Positions 1 to 12,100 of a DNA stretch of 64,000 nt are shown in pieces. The notes under the pieces are model-generated. The model worked only from the letters and a program-made list of their open reading frames with translations, searched no databases and was not told the origin of the DNA. This stretch comes from Wurfbainia villosa. Lineage: Eukaryota > Streptophyta > Magnoliopsida > Zingiberales > Zingiberaceae. Each line of letters opens with the position of its first letter. The stretch's first letter is position 1. A program made the translations under genes and the position numbers. The stretch is from the NCBI GenBank assembly GCA_025175895.1, contig JAKLTH010000216.1:1670001-1734000 (forward strand). The letters run 5' to 3'.

Positions 1-95
1 CCGTGTAGGCCTTGTATGTAAAATTTGGATTGTCACCCGTACAGGGGAGATGCTGTCGGATTTTCGTCTGGTGGGGTCTCCTTCGGGGCGTGACA
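1..95 (+). repeat. 3' end of the 5' LTR
   Basis: Bases 1-95 repeat 7142-7236 with one T/C difference and end in GTGACA, directly before the primer binding site. The rest of this LTR lies outside the window. Confidence 0.9.
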
Positions 96-102
96 ATTTA
101 TT

Positions 103-117
103 TGGTATCAGAGCGCC
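103..117 (+). other. Primer binding site (initiator Met-tRNA type)
   Basis: TGGTATCAGAGCGCC lies 7 bases after the 5' LTR. It has the usual plant LTR-retrotransposon form complementary to the 3' end of initiator methionine tRNA, which primes minus-strand synthesis. Confidence 0.9.
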
Positions 118-3100
118 TAGGTTTTCGAGTTCCTAGGGGTTTTTGGATTTTTCGGAGTTCGCCATGTTTTGGCGAGTGTTTTTAGAGGCAATTTGGAAAA
201 TTTTGGATTGGTATGGATTTAGATGATTTTTATATTTGAATTCGAGGATTTATGACGAGGTCTATATGGGGATTTGGCAGCGACAGAACCTCTCCTGCGG
301 CGAAATAGGTATGATGAAAATTTTATATATTTTTACTTCTAGTAACATCTGTTCTAGTAGCATCTGTAATAATTTAACAGATATGAGACGAGGTGGGCGT
401 GCACCTGCACCGAGACATGGTGCAGGGTAACCACGCAAGAGGATAGTGAGATATCTGGTTATGGAGTTGTCAGAAAGGGTCTATTGAGTTTTGACTCGTG
501 TGCAGACTCGTAGTGCGGGTCGCCCACCAAGGTGACCATGAGTTCAGTAGTGGTTATACTCCAGGTTAGATTTGGCTATGTGTTTAGTGGATAACAGGAA
601 ATAACATTTAGTGTATTAGTCACTATTCATAATCGTAGATGGAGTTGACCACAAATGACTTGTTCAGTTTGTGAGTCTTGGACCTGTGACGAAAAGATGC
701 ATTGCCTTTTTGAGAGTCGACATCTGAGCGTAGTGCGGGTCAAGTCGTCATATTGGTTGTGGAAATCAAGGACTACAGTGTTAGGGATTTTCACTGATTA
801 TGCTAGGCAGATAATTACCCTGTGGGGTATTGGACAAGGACTGTATACTATTGTTGATACAGACATTGGAGGTTTCAGATATGATGTTCCATAGAGATTT
901 TGATCCTTGAGCGGCTTGAGCCTTAGATTGATAACATTGAAGGTACTGATAAGTACCTAACTGGTATTTATATAGGAGTGGAGATAGTTTCTTACTATTG
1001 CAATGATCAAGTTGTTACTTGGTGGAATATGTAGAAGGAATTTATTTGGGGAAATAACCCATTACGGGATCATGGGTTCAGGATGTTTTCTGAAGACAAT
1101 ATTTCCTTATGCTATTTTTGTATGACTCATTGTTGAGGAATTCTTGAGCCTTTAGTTGAGTGATCAATTGTTAATGGAGTTCACTATAGAGTTTACCCCC
1201 ACTTAACGGCTCAAGTTAGTGATTGAGTTGTTTTCGATCACCACGATTTATTGGCTTACCTTGGGATTAGGATAGTGGATCTTCCATCAGTTCCTATCGG
1301 GAGGCATTAAGGTGAGTCATAATTATGAAAATGACACTGCAGCAAGTGTCTCAAGATAATGGTGTAGTCGATCTAGTGATAATAACCTACACTATGGATA
1401 AAGCAACCGTAGAAGTCGTGAACGTGCTCTTCTAGTGGATTCACGTGGCATTATTTTCGTTCCCATGTTGTTGCGATATTGATCATGTCTGTTGTTAGAA
1501 GTGGTAATTTGATATTGATGATTAAAGTTTACAATCTCTTGAGTGATTGAGGATTTAGTTGGAATTTTAATTTAGTTTATTTTTGGAGGTGATCAATGCT
1601 CTGTCTTGAGAATGAAGGATTTATGAAATACTTCATTTCCCAACTAAAACCGAATATGAATTAAAACTTTCTCCTCAGTTATGTGACTATCGAAGTGGTT
1701 TGTGCACTTGTGGAGATATGAGGTTTGGTTGTATGGTACTTGAGGAAAATGATTGGAAGAGGTGTATACACCTAGATGCATACAATTATCGAATTCTTAT
1801 TCTAGGTCATGTGAAATAGGGAATCCATTAAGAGAAGAAGTTGGATGAGTTTACATCTTTACTCGAAGGAGTTGTAGATGGTTGAAGGATTGATCATTGA
1901 GGTATTACTATAGTTTACCTTACTTGATGATATATTGAGAGATACAGGTGTTTCGGATATCCGTGGTTAAAACATGCCGATAGGATTAAAAGGATTTTCA
2001 TATTTGGATCATGTGGATTAATAGTGTTTCCACTGATAGGTGAGATGTTGAGATGATTACTGTGATGATTATCACAGGGGTATGAAAATGATTTTGGATG
2101 TTTAGAGGTTGATTGATGGAAATGTTATATTATGGTGAGAGAGTTGACTTAATTATTTTATAGTTGACTTGGTTGATATGATGTGAATATCTGGATATTA
2201 ACTTGGAGGTTATGCTTGTGACATGATGGTATAAGAAGGTCTCTCGGATGCTTATATAATTCGAGAGTAATCAGATGTAGTGTTGGAGGAACTTCTAGGC
2301 TTGCCGTTGCATAGGCAAGTAGAGTAGGCGATCGGAGTGATTTCGAAAATAGTTTCGATATCGAAGATCCCCTACTGTGAGATAATTTATTTGTCGAGGT
2401 AATGTTATTTTTACGAGCTAATATTTTTACTTATGGTGCGTTGGCTGAGGGCTAGCGTAAAGCGCACAAGGTTGTTAAAGCTCGTGATGTACTCAAGGCA
2501 ATGTCATTCAATTCGCTGTAAGGCAATCAAGTTGCTATGATACCGTCATCGATCGGTCTTTCAAAGTTGGCAAGGTTGAGGATAGAGGTATTTGTAAGAA
2601 TAGCGATTTTTAGGAGATAATTTAGTTGGTAGCGGTGTTCTTTGAACACTATAGAATTGGAAGAATCTAAATTCCAATTATAGGAGTTGTTGGATGGGAT
2701 ATTTGTTGTCCCAGTATTTTATTTCTTGAGAAGCTCTGGAACTTGTTGTTCAAAGAGATATGAACCTTTGAGGTTATACATCAATTATTGATGATGGATT
2801 GCGGTAGTGGTAGAAGGAAATAAATATCCTTCATGGTGGATTGAGGATCTATTTAGATCAGCTATAGGACACCTGTGTATACTCTAGGATTGATTTATGA
2901 TTGGTGTGTTGATATTGTAGTGACAGGGTGTCATACAATTATCAAAGTTATAGGGATGATTGATATATCATCAGCCTAGAGTAAAGAGGATGCAGGTTTA
3001 TAGTGGTGACAAATTTCATACTTGGTATGAATTGTATGAGCTTTTGGATTATTTTATTTGATTTATTGTGACTTTGTCAGGATTTGGGAAATCGTGTATA

Positions 3101-4471
3101 TCGGACACGATTGGATCATTTGTGATAGTGAGTTGGAGTTGAGCACTGGCCACCGTAGATGATTTTTTTTTTCTGGTATTTGATTTGATTATTATCATAG
3201 ATATGGATAGGGTGCTCTAGCGGTATTACATTGCTGACTGGTTGGATCAGGAAGGTGTTGGAATTTACTTGGTTTAAAGCTTGTGAAACTAGTTTCACAA
3301 CTCAGACGATGGTTGACTTTTACACTAGTGTTGTGTGATTATTTTCGGGTGAAAGGAAGGTTAATTTATATGCGGTTGCGATGTTGCAGAGAATGGAGCA
3401 TTTCTGAATTAGTTGATTGAGACGTATCCCAGGTTTACGTCAAATGAAGAACTACGAGATGGGTTGTCATATATATATGACATGGACCTAGCAGGAGTTG
3501 TTATGTTATTTTGTAGAGGTGAGGAGCAGAAATGCTTATGAGGTTTTAGCTAGCTACTGTGTAGTTGCATTTGAATTTAGGAAGAGTTACTATTGATTCA
3601 GGAACAACAGATATATTTCTGTTGGGATAATAGAGAGCATCTACCATAGAGTTGTACTTTTGCTCTACCGGTTCGGAATTAGTGATATTGGAATTTGTAT
3701 GTAGTAGGTGGCTAGATAGCTACCGGCATCTTGACCGCTATGAGTCACAGTCGGTAGTAGCATGTCGTTGCCCGTAAGTAGTGCCTTTTGCATTACTCCG
3801 AGAGCCACGAGGCTTGGTCACGATATTTTGATAAGTATTGTTGAGGATTGCAATAAGTTCTATATGTTGCAGATGTATTCGGATTGTATCCGGGGAATTG
3901 TAAGTATTGAAACGTTCTCCGTGGTGGAACGTCATGTGGAACTTAGTTGGTAGTGATCGGTGTGTCAACTAGAAAGGTGGAATACTAATAATAAGGTTAC
4001 TCGAGATGGACGTGAAAGCCTAGTATGATGGGCGGTGTAGGAGATTATTTAGCTCGGAAAGGACTTAGTAGGATTAACTAAGTCCGCCATTTTCGTCCGA
4101 TCCATACGATGAGTTTGTTGGATCGCTGGATAGGTTATACTGTGACGATTTCCAGTTCGTGGAGTATCTGTGAGTATCGTATGAGATAACGATTCAGGAT
4201 TTACCTTAGGATTATGGTAAAGTCTTTAACAGGTCACGGATAAAGAGCTCCACTCGGGTACAGTTAGGTACTTATGATAGGTGGGTAGATATGAAGATAC
4301 TATTCATATTTTGGAAGGGCTGCTAGAAGCAGGTGTGATTTGATTTTAAGGGATATGAGTAACCCCACTTAGTCACTTGAGGTGTGACTTGTCTCTAGAT
4401 GCTTGAGATGGTTGTTGAGACATCTCGTACTAATATATACGAGTAGGAAATTTGGGGACCAAATTTTTATT

Positions 4472-4483
4472 AGTGGGGGAGAA
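4472..4483 (+). other. Polypurine tract of the long-LTR element
   Basis: AGTGGGGGAGAA sits directly before the TG that opens the 3' LTR. This is the expected position and composition for the plus-strand priming site. Confidence 0.85.
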
Positions 4484-7236
4484 TGTAAAATACTGCAAAA
4501 TTTAAAATATTAAATTAAATGGCCAAAGAATTAAGAAAATAATCCTGGAAATTTTTCGGGATTTTTAGGGAATTTTAGGAATTTTTCCGGAATTTTTCTG
4601 GATTTAAACGGAGTCCGTACGAGATTATTACGGGGATAAAATAGATAGGTTTTATTTAAGGGGTATTAACCTAAATCGGAAACCCTAAGTTTTTATTTTT
4701 CTATTTTCTTTTTCCCCGCCGCGACCCCGCTTTCTCCTTCGGCAGTTCCACGCGCCCGACGCTGATTCTCTCTGTGGTTCCCTCTCTCGCCTGACTCAGC
4801 CTTCTCCGTCGATGACTAAGCAGGTTCACACGCCACGCCGGCCTCCTCGCTACCGACCGCGCAACCTTCTCCTCTTGCAAGAATACCTTCCTCGCGATCA
4901 ACTCCTCCGTCGACCCTCCTCTCTTAGATGCTGCAGAGGACTCTTCTTTCTGCGGCGTGGCGGCGATCGGATCGCCTCGGCGATCCTGCGACGAAAGTGG
5001 CGCGAGGAGTCTTCCGGTGCCGACGGTGGATCGGATCATCCTCGGCGATCCTGCGGGCGAGACAAAGGGAGCCTCCTCGCGGTCGGCGGCTCGCGCGATC
5101 GGCGACTAGGGAGGTTGTGTCGGTGGCAGCTCCACCGTGTCCTCGTCGGTGTCTCTGATCATGGCGACAACGAGCGGTATTTGGTTGGCGATCGCGAGGG
5201 GTGTCCCGATTTGGGGATTTTTCTGCCAGATGTGGATTTCATCAGGTGGTCACCGGAGCAAGGTGAGGTTTTGTTTTCCCTGATTTTTGGATGAGTTCTA
5301 AACCTAGCTGTGGATTTCTTGTTTGAGTTTGATCTGTTGATAGGGCAGCGGTGGTTGAGTGCGAATTTGCTCCGAGGAACTTCTAAGGAAGGTAAGAGGT
5401 ATTCTGATTTATTTTAGTCTTGTTGAATTTAATTCTTTCTTTGTGTGTGGATATTTGTGATGAGATTGGTGTTTGGGGGAAGGATTGGTTGTCGGTGGGA
5501 TTCTAAGGCGGTAAGTATGATTAGGTGTTATTGATATCCAGTATTCGGAGGATATGGGATTTGGGTGATATTGTTTGATCTTGAGGATATTTTTATAGGT
5601 GATGAATTAGGTTAATTGATTTGGAATTAATTGGGCTAAATTAATTGTATGGATATTTATGGACAAGGAAAATTGGAAATAGTTTGGGTTAATTGGGATA
5701 TAAAGGAAATCGATTAATTATTCGATTTGTCATTGAATTGTATATTTTGTGCTTGACTATAATTATGCTATATGCAGGTTTCGGTCACGAGGCAGGTCCC
5801 CAGTCGTGACGATTCGGTTCTTCTTGCGGATATATTCAGGCGGGTATTTTGACTTAACGTTTAGATTAAGTCAAATTGATATGCTAGTTAGGATAGCTTA
5901 CAATAATTTTTCATGTTTATATGCCTAGTATGTTTTTGGTGCCTACTAGATACATGCATGTGATAGGATATGATTATATTTACCTGTTTGATTTGGATCA
6001 TAGTATGTGGATTAGGGATATGTACATATTGGTTGTACATATCATTCGGATAGGTATATTATGAGTAGGATTTACATGCTTTAGTATCATGCACCATTTT
6101 CGCATGATTGCATGCTAGCTGGACGGGGTTCCATTATTGTTGAGCCCGCAGCTAGTTACATGGCCTGCACACACTGCCACTCATGGGTTAGTGGTACATC
6201 AGGAGGGTGTGTGCAGTTGCTCTGTCAGGCTCCGCTGGACCGCTCATGGGTAGCGACGAGGCAGCGTGGTAGCGGGCAGGGATCCCTCCTCTGGCCTATG
6301 ACACCAGGAGATGAGAGCTTAGCTCCCCCACTATGTTTGGGGCAGGAGGATAGGTGTACTCCGACAGCATCCTGTCCACTCGGTCACTCAGGAGCAGTGA
6401 TGGCAGAGTGCACAGTTGTCATAGCCCTACCCACTCGGCTTCACCATTGCGTGTGAGGCGGTGTAGCGTCGGGGTGACCTATCATTGCACGGCATGCATT
6501 TTGCACTGATTGCATTTTGTATTGTGTTTGCTGCATTATTGTATTGATGCCTTGGATGTGCATATGATTGTCATGCATACAGGATACATGCTTATATATG
6601 ATCAGGACTTTATTACTTCTAGTCAGGCACATGCTCCTATATCAGTAGTAGAGATTCAGTAAATCTGATCATTTTGTATTTCTTGCTTGCATACCTTTTT
6701 ATGTGAGACTGATCGGCATGATATTTTTATTATTAGCTATACACGATTTTTGCATATCTACTATACATGAGTTCTTTGAACTCACCCCGTTGATTATATC
6801 TATTTCAGGATGGAGCTGTCAGGAGAGTCCAGCTGCCAAACCCCCTCGTCGTGGAAGTGTATTTTGTTATTTGTGTTTACGGTTTTGGGTATTTGGATTA
6901 GAATATATGTTTAGGATTGGAGTTGGATATTTGTACCTGTGGATGTTTTGGTATGTCCTTAGGGACCTTTGATCGGATTTTTATTTCGATTGGATTTCGG
7001 TTGAGTATTCCTGCCCAGATGGCAGAAGGGGTAAGTCTAGTTAGTGTAGACTTATGTTTACCTAGATTTGTTGGCCTGAGGCCCTATTTGATTATCTGCG
7101 TGTGAGTTTGGATTCCGGTCGTGTTGACCGATGTATAGTGGCCGTGTAGGCCTTGTATGTAAAATTTGGATTGTCACCCGTACAGGGGAGATGCTGCCGG
7201 ATTTTCGTCTGGTGGGGTCTCCTTCGGGGCGTGACA
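4484..7236 (+). repeat. 3' LTR of the long-LTR element (2753 bp)
   Basis: It starts TGTAAAATACTGC after the purine tract and ends GGGGCGTGACA, matching the end of the 5' LTR. Its first part is AT-rich. A GC-rich stretch at about 4700-5160 and the segment 6112-6456 hold chance open frames with no recognisable motif. At 2.75 kb it is long for an LTR, comparable with large plant gypsy families. Confidence 0.88.
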
Positions 7237-7620
7237 TCCGGTCGCTCGGAAGCGACGCGGAGCCGACGCCCATCCGACGGCCTCGGAAGCGGCGTGGCCG
7301 CCGACGCCTCGGCGACGCAAGGATGCGGTCGTTGGGCGCCGTCGGAGACGGCCGGCCGCTGGCGCGGAGGCGTCGGCGAAGGAGGCGACGCGGCCGCTGG
7401 CGATGGAGGTGACGGCGCGATCAGAGCCGAACGCAGCGAGCGCAGCGTTGCAGCGCGCGATGGAGGCCGGCGACGATCGTTAGGCGCCGTCGGAGACGAC
7501 GCAGCCTTGGCCGCCGAGAGGCGATGGCCTCGAGGCGGGCCGACCACCGGCCGGCGGAGGCGGGAGCGGGCGACGTGCGAGGGCGACGGCGACGAGCCGC
7601 TGAGCGCCTGCGATTAGGCG
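7237..7620 (+). other. GC-rich block of unknown origin with internal repeats
   Basis: This GC-rich block abuts the 3' LTR. GCGCCGTCGGAGACG occurs near 7337 and again near 7488, and CGGCGACG-like words recur throughout. It is open on both strands (7153-7617 plus, 7092-7547 minus) because GC-rich repeats lack stops; neither product looks like a known protein. It may be a minisatellite core, part of the element into which the LTR element jumped, or a captured GC-rich gene fragment. Confidence 0.5.
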
Positions 7621-8229
7621 GAAAATGATCCGAAAAATCTTGATATTTACAAAAAAAAGGGTATAATCTGTTTTGTACAGATTAGTTTTAAATACTTAAT
7701 TGGGCTGAATTGGGCTTTGAATCAATGAGAGATTAGTTGGGCTTCAATTGGGCCGAATTAAATGGGTCGAGTTGATTGGGCTTTAGATTTAGTTTGGTTT
7801 ACTTGGGCCGAATTAAATTGAATTTAGTTTGGTTTAATTGGGCCGAATTAAATGAGCTTTGAATCAAATTTTAATTGGACATGGGTTCAATTAATTTGAT
7901 TCCAACAAAAGGCTTAGTGTCCAATTAAATTTACACAAGAATTGTGTAAAGTTGACTTTAGTTGACTAAACTCATAACTAAAGTTAGATGGATTATTTTG
8001 GAACAATTAGAATCTGACATGGATAACTTAAGGATAGAACTAGTTTATGACTGTCTATGGGTCAAAATTGATTGATCTATGGGTCAATTAATTATAGCCT
8101 AAAATTCAAGGAGTTTAGTTCTTCTTGATATATGAGTATTTGTTCTGTGTCATGATTAAATTGGAATATACCGGTATTTGTACTGGTTTTGTCGGTTATG
8201 TACTGACATGATTTATTTCAATTTTACAG
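7621..8229 (+). other. Non-coding retroelement leader-like sequence
   Basis: AT-rich sequence with repeated GGGCCGAATTAAAT-like words at about 7690-7880, of a kind common in plant copia leader or LTR regions. No gene is seen. A TTTTACAG just before 8230 resembles a splice acceptor. Confidence 0.4.
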
Positions 8230-8511
8230 ATGACGCGGATGTATACCACTATGACCCGGCGCGATGTGTTGCGCAATCGGTATAGGGAGGCTATCGAAGG
8301 TTTGGACTATGACCCTTACCATGGAGTCGTTGGACACATTGGGAAGCTGGACAGACTGTTCTGGAAGCTCGAGATGCAGGAGTTTCCAGTATTAGACAAC
8401 TACAGGATTTGGGCGTTGATTCGTTCATTGCCCGAAAATCTTGCTGACGCGGTACGACAATTTTGGGGGTTACATGAAGGACGTGTTTCATATACCCAGT
8501 TGTGTACATAG
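8230..8511 (+). pseudogene. Gag-like fragment upstream of the copia gag
   Basis: A 93-codon frame whose product includes LDRLFWKLEMQEFPV and IRSLPENLADAV. This resembles the helical, leucine-rich pattern of plant copia gag (UBN2-type) domains. It ends in a stop, and the next 650 bases are non-coding before the main gag. It could be a remnant of a different copia element or a degenerate part of the same one. I see no CCHC knuckle here. Confidence 0.5.
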
Positions 8512-9159
8512 CTGATTAACTATGCTGACTGTGAAGAGGATCCTGAATAAGACCCAGTGGAGGGTTTTGGTTCTCGATTTGTGAGGTCTTTAAAGGACTC
8601 GATCGAGGCGACATGTGTTGCACTGTGAGTGTCCCAGAGTCGTGGTTGAGTCCAGACGGAGGGGACACGTCATGATTACTGCTGCGCTAGGGCTTGTCCT
8701 AGTGGGAGCAGTAATCGCTTATCTAGTCTATTAGGAGTTGTTTTAGTTTATGAGTAGGAAGAATGTAATCTGTTACATTCTTAGTAGACTTTGTTATTTG
8801 TTAACATTGTACAACATGTTTATTTAAATGATGTGTTCATTTAATGATTAGTTTATTTGATGTTGTTGACTCTAAATGATGCATGATTAATGAATATGCC
8901 CTTGATTAGTTCAAATGTGTATATAATGATATGTTCATGTGTAATATCATGCTGTAATAATGATTAATATCATTAGATGGGATGTATGTAATAAAATATA
9001 TCAATCTAAGTCTGATTGGCACATACAAATGATGAGTGATAACGCAGTTGTCACTTGATTTTGTAAACCAGATCAGATTTATCTTGAGTTTATTTTTGAG
9101 ATTACATACATAAAAGCATACACTGAGTAACTAAATAATGTGTTTATTTATGTTAGGTT
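8512..9159 (+). other. Non-coding leader before the copia gag
   Basis: AT-rich, without open frames. It precedes the gag start at 9160. I could not find a primer binding site or a copy of the candidate 3' LTR (15242-15520) here, so the 5' LTR of the copia element is missing or too diverged to see. Confidence 0.4.
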
Positions 9160-12100
9160 ATGGCGACTAAAAATATCATAGCTGAATTGAACAAAGGTGA
9201 AAAACTGAATGGGGATAACTATAAAATATGGCACCTCAAGATTCAGTATGTTCTTGAGGAACAGGAAGTCCTAGAGGCTGTTAATCAGGTTGTGATGGAA
9301 CCTGTTGAGAGTAATACAGCACAGTACAGACGTGACCTTGATACCTATAAGGTATGGAAAAGGAAGGATTCCACTGCTAAGGGCATATTGATAAGTTCAA
9401 TGGTGGATGACCTAGTGTTAGAGTATGAGCCATATCCTTCAGCTCATGCGATGCAGGTAGCCCTTAGAGAGAGAGATACGATGGAATAAGTCTCGATAAG
9501 CTTGGTGACGATCGGGTGTTCGATACAAGCGCCCGAATGCAACGATGGTTCAACATCTCAGGGAGATGTCTAATATAATTCGGAAGCTAAAAACTGTCGG
9601 TCATGAGTTGACCGATGAACAACAAGTTCAGGCGGTTATTCGTTCTCTTTCCGATTCTTGGGAGACCATGAAGCAGACCTTAACTCACAGTGAGAGTATT
9701 AAGACTTTCGCTGATGTCTCACGGCATGTGGAGGATGAGGTGAGAGAGTAGAATCATGAAGGATTTCGTGCCAAGTTTCGGGATTCTACTGGATCATCTG
9801 GATCCAAGAAAAAATGGTACAAGAAGGGAAAGGGAAAGAATAAAAACGTTGCTACTGCTGCTGGAAAGGATCAAATCAAGAAGAAGAAGACAGGGAAGAA
9901 ACCTAAAAGCAAGTTATCTTGCTATAATTGTGGCAAGAAGGGCCACTTTGCTCGGGAATGTACTGAGCCTAAGAAGGTAACTTCTAGTCTGTCTTCTGAG
10001 CATTTTGTTGCTAGTACTGTGTTGATGGCTGATTCTTATCCTTTGTGGATTATAGATTCAGGAGCAACCAACCATGTAGCTCGAGAGCAGGTTACATATG
10101 TGGAGTACCGCCGGGTATCTGCAGGCAACAAATGGATCTATGTAGGAAACAATGCAAGAGTCGAAATCAAGGGAGTCGGCACTTGTAAACTTAACCTTCG
10201 TGGTGGAAGTACTTTGTTTCTGCATGATGTATTGTATGCTCCAGAGATTCGAAGGAATCTTGTATCTGTTACTTGTCTTCTTGATTTGGGGTACTCTGTA
10301 AATTTTTTCAATCGATGTGTAGAACTTAAGATTGACTCTGTGTCAATCGGATATGGTTATTTATCTAATGGTTTTATAGTACTAGATATGGTGTCTAATG
10401 TGAATTGTGCGATTCATAGTTGTTTTTCAAACATTGCTCTTACTAGTAATGCGGATATATCTGATGAGGTTTGGCATGCTAGATTAGGACATATAGGACA
10501 AGATCACATGAATCGATTAGCTAGAGAGGGTTTATTGGGCTCTCGTGCTAAGATTAACTTGTCTATATGTGAGCATTGTCTTGCTGGAAAAGCAACTAGG
10601 AAACCATTTGGAAAGGCTATAAGAGCAGACTTGTCATTGCAATTGATTCATTCGGATATTTGTGGTCCGATGAGTGTGAAGGCTAGGCATGGAGCTTCCT
10701 ACTTCATTACATTTATTGATGATTTCACTAGATATGGTCATGTGTATTTGATTTCTCAAAAATCTGAAGCGTTGGATTATTTCATTCGTTATTTGAACGA
10801 AGTTGAGAATCAAACGGAACTTAAGGTTAAGGCTAGACCTGGCAAATCTAGACACGACACAAAAATACGACACGAATACGATCCGCTTTTTTCGTATATG
10901 GATCATGCATTTTCAGATTCATGTCTATTTCGTGTCTATCCGTTAGACACGTAAAAATTTCGTGTCGGATTAGTGTCTTGTCTTCTGGATCTGTTAGATC
11001 CGTTAGACCCGTTTACTTTTCTTTTACTTAAAAAAATCTAGACATGAAAAGGAAAGAACCTGAATGACATTTGCATAATCTCTATAAGTTGCAATCTTTG
11101 AAATTCATTTTATATTTTTATGATAATTCTAGGATGTATATTTTATGGCCATGCACTTATAATCATAATTGGGTAGTGTGGATTGTGGGGATTGTTAATT
11201 TTTTTTGTAAATTCATTGGTTTAATTTATTACATTATCGTGTACTTATGGGTCTTTTTGCGTCTATTAGTGTGGATCATGTCTAGTAATCTATTTTATAC
11301 TTTTTTTAAGTTATTACATTTTCGTATAATTATGGATTGTTTTGTGTCTATTAGTTAGGATCGTATCTTGCAATCTATTTTACACGTCTTTTTTTCGTGT
11401 CTAATGGATCGTATCGTGTCTACCCGAAATTAAGCGGTTCGTGTTCGGATTGAACCCATTGACACAAAAAATTAAACGGATTGGATATGGATTAACGTTT
11501 TCGGATCGTGTCTAGATCGTGTTAAGACACGAATCCGATCCATTATCCGATTTGCCAAGTCTAGTTAAGGCCTTACGCACTGACCGTGGGGGTGAATATC
11601 TGTCTGATTTGTTCAAGACAACATGTAATGATAAAGGGATTATTAGACAGCTAACGATCCCAGGAACTCCACAGCAAAATGGGGTTGCTGAAAGAAGAAA
11701 TAGGACTCTTCTTGAAATGATTAGGTTTATGATGGCGCAGGCTAATTTGCCGGTCTCCTATTGGGGAGATGCATTACTAGCTGCGGCATATATACTTAAC
11801 AAAGTGTCTTCAAAGTCAGTTCCGACTACCCCATATGAACGTTGGACGGGCAGAAAACCAGATTTGAGCAATCTGAGACCCTGGGGTCAGCTGCCTACAT
11901 TCATGATAGTTCTCACAAATATGGAAAACTCGGACCTAGAGGTAAGAAGTGTATCTTTATAAGATATTCTGAGACCTCAAAAGGTTATGTTTTTATAGGT
12001 GAGCAACAAGATGGGACAATCTCTGAGATTGAGTCGAGAGATGTCACTTTTCTCGAAACTGAGTTCCCAACAAAGGGTGAAGTTGATAAGACAGTTCCTC

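Larger units (their letters stand above)
96..4483 (+). mobile_element. Interior of the long-LTR element, non-coding
   Basis: There are 4388 bases between the LTRs. All six frames are full of stops. The longest frames (for example 655-894 and 3738-3968) show no retroelement motif. A faint gag-like stretch with paired tryptophans can be imagined near 1010-1080, but it is too weak to call. I see no host gene. Confidence 0.75.
1..7236 (+). mobile_element. Long-LTR retrotransposon, LARD-like (non-coding interior)
   Basis: The window opens inside the 5' LTR. Its last 95 bases (1-95) match the end of the 3' LTR (7142-7236) with one difference, at base 56. After the 5' LTR come a primer binding site, 4.4 kb of interior, a purine tract and a 2753-bp 3' LTR starting TG and ending CA. 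No reading frame in the interior exceeds about 80 codons, and I recognise no gag, protease, reverse transcriptase or integrase motif. Long LTRs plus a non-coding interior fit a LARD (large retrotransposon derivative), which must borrow enzymes from another element, probably Ty3/gypsy. A thoroughly decayed gypsy element is the alternative. The target duplication cannot be tested because the left end is outside the window. Confidence 0.8.

Noticed and set aside
4701..5294. Overlapping open frames of 76-160 codons on both strands
   Set aside because: They lie in a GC-rich part of the 3' LTR and show no motif; GC-rich DNA lacks stop codons by chance.
6112..6456. 114-codon frame in the LTR
   Set aside because: No recognisable domain, inside the LTR, and no sign of expression signals of its own.
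7092..7617. 150-codon frames on both strands
   Set aside because: They arise from GC-rich repeat sequence and run across the LTR boundary, so they cannot be one conserved gene.
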